DNA from: Pontibacter ummariensis
Lineage (GTDB): Bacteria > Bacteroidota > Bacteroidia > Cytophagales > Hymenobacteraceae
Length of the DNA stretch: 64,000 nucleotides
Assembly: GCF_900188175.1 (NCBI RefSeq)
Contig: NZ_FZOQ01000025.1
Span: 1-64,000, forward strand
Direction of reading: 5' to 3'
The notes beneath the pieces are model-generated. The model saw only the letters and a program-made list of their open reading frames with translations, was not told where the DNA came from and searched no databases. A program made the translations under genes and the position numbers. This document shows, piece after piece, positions 58,399 through 64,000 of the stretch; positions within the stretch are counted from its first letter, which is position 1, and each line of letters starts with the position of its first letter.

Positions 58399-60879
58399 AT
58401 GATGATATCACAAAGAAAGATGATGCGAGGATTCTTCTGTTGTCTGCTGCTCAGCCTGACATTCCTGGGCAGCGCATTTGCGCAAGACAGTGCTCCCCTG
58501 AAGCTTTGGTACACCCAGCCCGCACAGAAGTGGGTGGAGGCCCTGCCGGTCGGAAACGGGCGCCTGGGCGCTATGGTATACGGGGACCCCGCTGAGGAAG
58601 TGATTCAGCTGAATGAGAACACGGTCTGGGCCGGGCAGCCCAACCGCAATGACAACCCACAGGCCAGGGAAGCGCTACCTGAGGTCCGTAGACTGATTTT
58701 TGAAGGCAATTACAAGGAAGCCCAGCAACTGGCGAACCAGAAGTTCATCAGTAAGACATCGCACGGGATGCCATACGAGACCGCGGGCAACCTGAAGCTC
58801 TCCTTTGCCGGCCATGCAAACTACACAAACTACCACCGGGAGCTGGACCTTGAGAAAGCGGTGACTACCTCCAGTTACCGCGTCAACGGGGTGAACTACA
58901 AAACAGAGGTGCTTTCCTCTTTTCCGGACCAGGTCATTGTCGTTCGTATGTCGGCGGATAAACCAGGTGCAATCAGCTTCTCCGCTACGATGGACAGACC
59001 TGCGAATGCCGCAGTGTCTACTAAAGGCAGTGATGAACTCATCCTCTCCGGGAAATCAGGCAGTCATGAGGGAGTAGAAGGAAAGGTACAGTTCCAGGCC
59101 CAGGCCAGAGTCCAGAATACAGGCGGGACAGTTAAAGCCACTGAGAGCAGTTTGCATGTGGAGCAGGCGGATGAAGCCACCATCTACATCTCCATCGCAA
59201 CTAATTTCAATAACTACAAAGATATCAGCGGAAACGCAGGAGAGCGGGCAGACGCTTACTTGCAAAAGGCCTTGAAGAAGGGGGTAGAGGCCATCCGCAA
59301 AGACCACGTGGCCGATTATAAACAATATTTCGACCGGGTGAGCCTAGCCTTAGGCCAAACGGAAGCCGTAAACCTGCCAACTGACCAGAGGATAGCTCAG
59401 TTTAAAATTGGGAACGACCCGGCCTTGGTGGCCCTTTACTTTCAGTTTGGCAGGTACCTTTTAATATCTGCTTCAAGGCCCGGTGGGCAGCCGGCGAACC
59501 TGCAGGGCATCTGGAACGACCAGCTCACCCCGCCCTGGGACAGTAAATACACCGTGAACATCAACACGGAGATGAACTACTGGCCCTCCGAGATAACAAA
59601 CCTGACGGAGCTGAACGAGCCGCTGATACAGATGGTGCGCGAAGTTTCCGAATCTGGCCGTCAAACCGCAAGAGACATGTACGGGGCAGATGGCTGGATG
59701 CTGCACCACAACACCGACATCTGGCGCATCAACGGGGCTGTGGACGGTGCCTTCTGGGGCATGTGGCCCATGGGCGGTGCGTGGCTTTCCCAGCACCTGT
59801 TCGACAAGTATGCGTTCTCCGGTGACAGGGAGTACCTTGCATCCGTTTACCCCATCCTAAAGGAAGCCTCTAAATTTTACCTGGATTTCCTGGTCGAGGA
59901 GCCGGAGCACGGATGGCTGGTAGTTGCTCCTTCTGTTTCTCCGGAAAATGCCCCGTCCGTTCACCCTGAGTCATCTATAGCGGCAGGTACCACCATGGAC
60001 AACCAACTGGTTTTTGACCTGTTTAGCAAAACCATCAAAGCTGCTGAGGTTCTTAAAACAGATGAGGCATTGGTAGCTGAAATGAAGAAGAGCCTTCAGA
60101 GGCTGCCGCCCATGCAGATTGGCAAGTGGGGGCAGCTCCAGGAATGGATGCACGACTGGGATAGCCCGGAGGACAAGCACCGGCATGTGTCGCACTTGTA
60201 CGGACTTTATCCCTCGAACCAAATTTCCCCTTATCGTCACCCGCTGTTGTTTGATGCCGCCAGGACATCCCTTCTTGCCCGGGGTGATGAGTCCACGGGT
60301 TGGTCGATGGGCTGGAAGGTGAACCTGTGGGCGCGGCTGCTGGACGGCAACCACGCTTTGAAATTAATTGAGGACCAGCTATCGCCTGCCGGTAGTGAAG
60401 GCTTTGGAGAAGGGGGCGGCACCTATCCAAACTTGTTTGATGCGCACCCCCCCTTTCAGATAGACGGGAATTTTGGCTGTGCGGCGGGTATTGCCGAGAT
60501 GCTCCTGCAAAGCCATGATGGAGCTGTGCACCTCTTACCGGCTTTACCTGACACCTGGACGAAAGGCAGCATCAGCGGTCTTAGGGCCAGGGGAGGATTT
60601 GGGGTGGACATCAAGTGGGAGGACAATAAACCAGATGAAGTGACTATCCGGTCTGCCTTGGGGGGCAACTGCAGAATACGGTCTTACTACCCGCTCTCTG
60701 GCAAAGGGCTGAAGCGGGCGAAGGGGGCGAATCCGAACCTTTTTTACCAGGTAGCTGAAATAAAGGATCCCTTGGTTACCGCTGATGCAGACTTAAAAAG
60801 TGTGCAAGTCAGAAGCATCTACGAGTACGACCTTAAAACCAAACCGGGAGGTGTTTATGTTGTCAAGCTGGCAAAATAA
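58399..60879 (+). CDS. GH95 alpha-L-fucosidase / alpha-L-galactosidase
   Basis: An 826-residue secreted GH95 enzyme: signal peptide (ends AFAQ), N-terminal beta domain with LKLWYTQPAQKWVEALPVGNG and QLNENTVWAGQP, an (alpha/alpha)6 barrel, and a C-terminal beta domain. Active-site residues known from the family are visible: N387-x-N389 in YTVNINTEMNYWP, HHNTDIW at 436-442, E516 in SVSPENAPS, and D689 in FQIDGNFG. Characterised GH95 enzymes remove L-fucose or, in some corn-xylan PULs, L-galactose. In this cluster the second is attractive but unproven. Start may also be ATG 58402 or 58420. Confidence 0.92.
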   Translation: MMISQRKMMRGFFCCLLLSLTFLGSAFAQDSAPLKLWYTQPAQKWVEALPVGNGRLGAMVYGDPAEEVIQLNENTVWAGQPNRNDNPQAREALPEVRRLIFEGNYKEAQQLANQKFISKTSHGMPYETAGNLKLSFAGHANYTNYHRELDLEKAVTTSSYRVNGVNYKTEVLSSFPDQVIVVRMSADKPGAISFSATMDRPANAAVSTKGSDELILSGKSGSHEGVEGKVQFQAQARVQNTGGTVKATESSLHVEQADEATIYISIATNFNNYKDISGNAGERADAYLQKALKKGVEAIRKDHVADYKQYFDRVSLALGQTEAVNLPTDQRIAQFKIGNDPALVALYFQFGRYLLISASRPGGQPANLQGIWNDQLTPPWDSKYTVNINTEMNYWPSEITNLTELNEPLIQMVREVSESGRQTARDMYGADGWMLHHNTDIWRINGAVDGAFWGMWPMGGAWLSQHLFDKYAFSGDREYLASVYPILKEASKFYLDFLVEEPEHGWLVVAPSVSPENAPSVHPESSIAAGTTMDNQLVFDLFSKTIKAAEVLKTDEALVAEMKKSLQRLPPMQIGKWGQLQEWMHDWDSPEDKHRHVSHLYGLYPSNQISPYRHPLLFDAARTSLLARGDESTGWSMGWKVNLWARLLDGNHALKLIEDQLSPAGSEGFGEGGGTYPNLFDAHPPFQIDGNFGCAAGIAEMLLQSHDGAVHLLPALPDTWTKGSISGLRARGGFGVDIKWEDNKPDEVTIRSALGGNCRIRSYYPLSGKGLKRAKGANPNLFYQVAEIKDPLVTADADLKSVQVRSIYEYDLKTKPGGVYVVKLAK

Positions 60880-61142
60880 GTAAATACATGATTGTGTAGC
60901 CAGTTTCGGTGCGAGTGCGCCTTGCCTCCTATTTTAAAGGCGGCAGCAGAACAGCGGATGCCGAAAGCAGAGGCCAGCCAGGTGAAAGTGGCTAAGTTTC
61001 ATCCGTACCTGAAGTCGAGTGGAAGAGGCTTTATTTATCATAAAATTAAAAGGCTTTGTTCCGCCTGAGCGACACTATCTGTTATAGGGGAACCCAGGAA
61101 AGTCTTAATGAATCGCTCATAAACATGTTCAAGATGTCCCTA

Positions 61143-61173
61143 ATGTAACATGGGCGAAAATACCTGTAACATG
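61143..61173. promoter_or_regulatory. Phased operator repeats (site C), upstream of GH51
   Basis: ATGTAACATG (61143) and CTGTAACATG (61164), starts 21 bp apart. The spacer after the first copy (GGCGAAAAT) matches the spacer in site B (AGCGAAAAT). A weak half copy (ATGTTCAAGA) lies 18 bp upstream at 61125, the same offset as the extra copy in site B. Confidence 0.72.
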
Positions 61174-61201
61174 AGAAGTATTCTGTGTGGGTTCAGTTAT
61201 T

Positions 61202-61209
61202 TATATTTG
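61202..61209 (+). promoter_or_regulatory. -7 box of the GH51 promoter
   Basis: TATATTTG beginning 38 bp after the start of the last operator copy, the same geometry as at site A. No -33 TTTG at normal spacing. Leader about 335 nt. Confidence 0.6.
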
Positions 61210-61546
61210 ATTGGTGAGAGCGAAATAGTTTTTTCTAAAAGTTCGCTGGCGGTATCTGATTACGAAATATATTACAAAGGGATGATGAACTAATACATTT
61301 AAAATGGCGATAAATGTGCTGATGGCACAGGGATGATTTCTGCATGTGTACCATTATCCTCTACATGATAACCGCTATTTTGATTTGCATGGTAGGCTGG
61401 TAACTGAAATCGCAGTGTTGGGATGGAGGCACGGCGGCCGAGGTGTTGGTCCTGCGTTTCTGCTGAAGGCGGCAATGATACTATTTCCTGTTCATGGGAT
61501 TTCTCTACGGAGAGTCCTTTAACCTACTTAAACAACCAATCAACAG
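61210..61546 (+). other. GH51 leader region
   Basis: About 335 bp between the -7 box and the GH51 ATG. No gene or known RNA motif recognised. Confidence 0.35.
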
Positions 61547-63085
61547 ATGAAAAAAATATTTATTAGTGGTGTTCTACTTCTTTGCAGCCTGATAAGCTAT
61601 GGGCAAACCTCCATCATTCTGGATGCCAAAGGCTCTGATCAACAGATTAGTCGCCACATTTACGGCCATTTTGCCGAGCACCTGGGGCGTAGCATCTATG
61701 GCGGCTTTTATGTAGGAGAAGACAATACCAAAATCCCGCACGTCAATGGAGTACGGAAAGATGTTATTGCCGCTCTCAAAAACCTGAATATCCCCAACCT
61801 GCGCTGGCCCGGGGGGTGTTTTGCCGATACCTACCATTGGAAAGACGGTATTGGTCCTAAAAATGAGCGGCCTACCATTGTAAACACCTGGTGGGGCGGG
61901 GTTACCGAGAACAATAGCTTTGGCACACACGATTTCCTGAACTTGTGCGAGATACTGGAGACTGAGCCTTACCTGGCCGGAAACGTAGGCAGCGGCAGCG
62001 TGCAGGAAATGATGGACTGGGTACAGTACACCAACTCCAAAGAGGGAAACCCTATGGCGAAACTGCGGCAGGAAAACGGCCGTGCTGAGCCCTGGCAGGT
62101 GAAGTACTGGGGCATTGGCAACGAACCCTGGGGCTGTGGCGGCAACATGGACGCAGAATTTTATGCCAATTTATACAAACAGTACGCCACCTACCTGGGC
62201 AAGGGCTACCTGGAGGGAGGGATTTATCGCATCGCTTCTGGTCCTGCCGGCGACGACTACAACTGGACGGAGGTGCTGATGAAAAAAATACCCCTCTCAC
62301 TTATGGAAGGTATTGCCCTGCACCATTATGCTGTAACCGACTGGGAAGCCAAAGGCCCGTCCACCACTTTTGACGAAAAACAGTATTTCGGCACTATGCG
62401 GCAGGCCCTGCTGATGAACGAGTTGGTGGAGAAGCACAGTGCCATCATGGATAAGTACGACCCACAGAAAAAAATAGGCCTGGTGGTAGACGAATGGGGC
62501 GGCTGGTATGAAGTGGAACCTGGCACCAATCCCGGCTTCCTGTACCAGCAAAATACCATGCGCGATGCCATGATCGCCGGGGCTACCCTTAACATCTTCA
62601 ACAACCACAGCGACAGGGTCCGTATGGCCAACCTGGCCCAAACCATCAATGTGCTGCAGGCAGTGATTCTTACCGATGAGGAAAAAATGCTGCTTACCCC
62701 AACCTACCATGTGATGGAAATGTACAAAGTGCATCAGGATGCTACCCTGCTGCCACTACAGGTAAAATCAGCAGAGTACCAGTTCGGCGATGATAAATTG
62801 CCGGCAGTTTGGGCATCCGCATCCCGCAACAAGCAGGGCCTCACCCACATCAGCTTGGTAAATGTGCACGCCAGCAAAGCGCAGGAAATCAGCATCGATA
62901 TTAAAGGGGCCAACTATAAAAAGTTGAACGGTAGAATCTTAAGTTCCAAAAAGTTGCAGGATTACAACACCTTTGAAAATCCCAACCTGATCACCCCTAA
63001 AGCTTTTAAAGATGCCAAACTGAGGGATAATACCCTTTCCCTGCAAGTACCGCCCTTTTCGGTGGTAGTATTGGCATTGCAGTAA
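61547..63085 (+). CDS. GH51 alpha-L-arabinofuranosidase
   Basis: A 512-residue enzyme with a signal peptide (ends SYGQT). The family N-terminus is HIYGHFAEHLGRSIYGGFYVG and the substrate loop is LRWPGGCFADTYHWKDGIGP. The acid/base is E193 in GIGNEPWGCGG and the nucleophile is E316 in VVDEWGGWYE. The C-terminal beta domain ends VPPFSVVVLALQ. It removes arabinofuranose from xylan or arabinan fragments. It is separately controlled by site C, so it may be a single-gene unit or lead into the esterase gene at the edge. Confidence 0.95.
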   Translation: MKKIFISGVLLLCSLISYGQTSIILDAKGSDQQISRHIYGHFAEHLGRSIYGGFYVGEDNTKIPHVNGVRKDVIAALKNLNIPNLRWPGGCFADTYHWKDGIGPKNERPTIVNTWWGGVTENNSFGTHDFLNLCEILETEPYLAGNVGSGSVQEMMDWVQYTNSKEGNPMAKLRQENGRAEPWQVKYWGIGNEPWGCGGNMDAEFYANLYKQYATYLGKGYLEGGIYRIASGPAGDDYNWTEVLMKKIPLSLMEGIALHHYAVTDWEAKGPSTTFDEKQYFGTMRQALLMNELVEKHSAIMDKYDPQKKIGLVVDEWGGWYEVEPGTNPGFLYQQNTMRDAMIAGATLNIFNNHSDRVRMANLAQTINVLQAVILTDEEKMLLTPTYHVMEMYKVHQDATLLPLQVKSAEYQFGDDKLPAVWASASRNKQGLTHISLVNVHASKAQEISIDIKGANYKKLNGRILSSKKLQDYNTFENPNLITPKAFKDAKLRDNTLSLQVPPFSVVVLALQ

Positions 63086-63218
63086 TGGTAAGGCGGGAAA
63101 GAAAATCAGCAAAAAGCGCTGGGGTATTGGGACTAAGTCATCAAGATCACCCGCCCTCTGTACAAGGACATACTCCTGGTGCACTACAACGGAAGCAGCC
63201 AGAGCCATTGACATGGCT

Positions 63219-63436
63219 AGAAATGCAACCATTCAGGCCCTAGAGCAACAAGAGAATTTACTTATGGAAAAGGTCCAGTCACCGGCGAAAAAGTTCAAAT
63301 ACATCACCAGAGCCACGGAGGCAACTGGAAAGGGATGTTTGGTTCACCCTATGTAGGTAGCGGGCAAATAAGGAGTGGGTTTATGAGTGCAGTGACTTTA
63401 ATGCCTAATAGTAAAGGTAAAGTTTTGAAAGTTTAA
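63219..63436 (+). pseudogene. Possible gene relic with a protein-like C-terminal frame
   Basis: A frame without its own start, open from a TAG near 63210 to TAA at 63434-63436. It reads like real protein: HSGPRATREFTYGKGPVTGE, then KVQIHHQSHGGNWKGMFG, then SGFMSAVTLMPNSKGKVLKV. I do not recognise the family. It may be the 3' remnant of a deleted gene. The rest of 63086-63484 shows nothing else. Confidence 0.3.
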
Positions 63437-63484
63437 ATTTATAAATAAATTTATTTAATTTATGAATAAATAAATTATATCCCT
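63437..63484. other. Very AT-rich stretch with short repeats before the last gene
   Basis: Almost pure A/T with overlapping ATAAATAAATT-type units and small palindromes, ending 8 bp before the ATG at 63485. It forms a sharp boundary with the GC-rich gene that follows. Confidence 0.5.
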
Positions 63485-64000
63485 ATGACCTATAAATCTA
63501 TAAACTTGGCTAAAACGTGCATCTTGGCCGCTTTACTTGTTTTTGCTGTATCAGTAAAGGCGCAGGACGGCACCATCTATCCACTCGAAGCCCCTTCGGA
63601 GCCAGGTGCCATTCCGCTCGGCACGGGCGGTGTGGATGGGCAGCCTGCCCCCGAGACCTGGTTCCGCCAGTGGGGCGACCCGATGGCCCGGAACATCTCT
63701 ACTGCGACCCTCACCCCCTTCCTGCCCGAACGGGGCAAGGCGAACGGTGCGGCCGTGATCGTGGCACCCGGCGGCGGCTTTAGGTGGCTTTCGATGGGCA
63801 ACGAGGGTTGGGAAGTCGCACAGGCACTTGCCGACAAGGGAATTGCTGCTTTCGTGCTCAAGTACCGGCTTCACCCGACTCCGGCATCGCTCGACGACTT
63901 TACGGCATGGATGAATCGCCCCCGCCCGGCCCCCGCCGCGTCTGCCAGCACATCACCCGGTGTCACACCGCCGAGCCTGCTGCAGCAGGACCTGTCTAAC
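63485..64000 (+). CDS. Alpha/beta-hydrolase esterase (5' part, cut by window edge)
   Basis: An open frame of 172 codons running off the right edge. A signal peptide (1-27, ending VKAQ) is followed by IPLGTGGVDGQPAPETWFRQ and the oxyanion motif VIVAPGGGFRWLSMGNEGW, then VAQALADKGIAAFVLKYRLHP. This is the start of a BD-FAE/endo-xylanase-type acetyl esterase family; the catalytic Ser, Asp and His would lie beyond the edge. The coding sequence from about 63560 is visibly more GC-rich, with C/G third positions, than the neighbours, which suggests acquisition from a high-GC (for example alphaproteobacterial) donor. Confidence 0.75.
   Translation, partial: MTYKSINLAKTCILAALLVFAVSVKAQDGTIYPLEAPSEPGAIPLGTGGVDGQPAPETWFRQWGDPMARNISTATLTPFLPERGKANGAAVIVAPGGGFRWLSMGNEGWEVAQALADKGIAAFVLKYRLHPTPASLDDFTAWMNRPRPAPAASASTSPGVTPPSLLQQDLSN

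Overview
The window looks like chromosome of a Bacteroidota bacterium, probably a Cytophagales/Hymenobacteraceae-type (Pontibacter-like) organism. The grounds are SusC/SusD pairs, a hybrid two-component regulator, many SPII lipoproteins with a Cys followed by acidic residues, -7 promoter boxes of the TAnnTTTG type, few Shine-Dalgarno sequences, and a biosynthetic gene set typical of the phylum. The genus is an inference.

Left half (1-26.2 kb), housekeeping. A minus-strand group codes for a queuosine-precursor transporter, RNase Z, a STAS protein and PurC. A SAM-I riboswitch with a terminator hairpin precedes a methionine-branch operon (metY, metX, homoserine dehydrogenase). After a small lipoprotein that resembles subtilase prodomains come lysA-lysC and a biotin operon (bioB-bioF-bioD-bioA plus a ketoacyl-ACP synthase). 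Then follow a MORN-repeat protein, a thiolase, an MRJP/yellow-family lipoprotein, a thioesterase, a VOC protein, and a minus-strand run of BatA-like VWA, BatC-like TPR, H-NOX, thioesterase and HD hydrolase.

Boundary (26.5-27.9 kb). Three tRNA genes (Ser-GCU, Pro-UGG, Arg-UCU) are followed by a broken IS3-type orfA relic. This looks like an insertion hot spot next to the accessory region.

Right half (27.9-64 kb), a xylan polysaccharide utilization locus (PUL). A 1375-residue HTCS regulator diverges from susC-susD-susC-susD-DUF1735 lipoprotein-GH10, which ends at a strong inverted repeat. Downstream are a CE1 esterase; GH10, GH97, CE6, a secreted VOC protein and two GH43 enzymes; then a Zn alcohol dehydrogenase, GH95, GH51, and an alpha/beta-hydrolase running off the right edge. 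The expected division of labour is: surface GH10 enzymes and a glycan-binding protein cut and hold xylan; SusCD imports oligosaccharides; periplasmic esterases, arabinofuranosidases, GH97 and GH95 strip the side chains. The target is therefore probably an acetylated, feruloylated, heavily decorated arabinoxylan. No glucuronidase or GH3 is seen here.

The most notable signal is regulatory. Copies of a pseudo-palindrome close to ATGTWACATG, spaced exactly 21 bp apart, occur in front of three separate units of the PUL (32748-32820, 48247-48298, 61143-61173). A TATATTTG box lies 38 bp from the start of the last copy at two of them; at the third it lies 39 bp from a degenerate in-phase copy. The 21-bp repeat fits an AraC-type activator, so these are candidate HTCS operators defining a three-promoter regulon.
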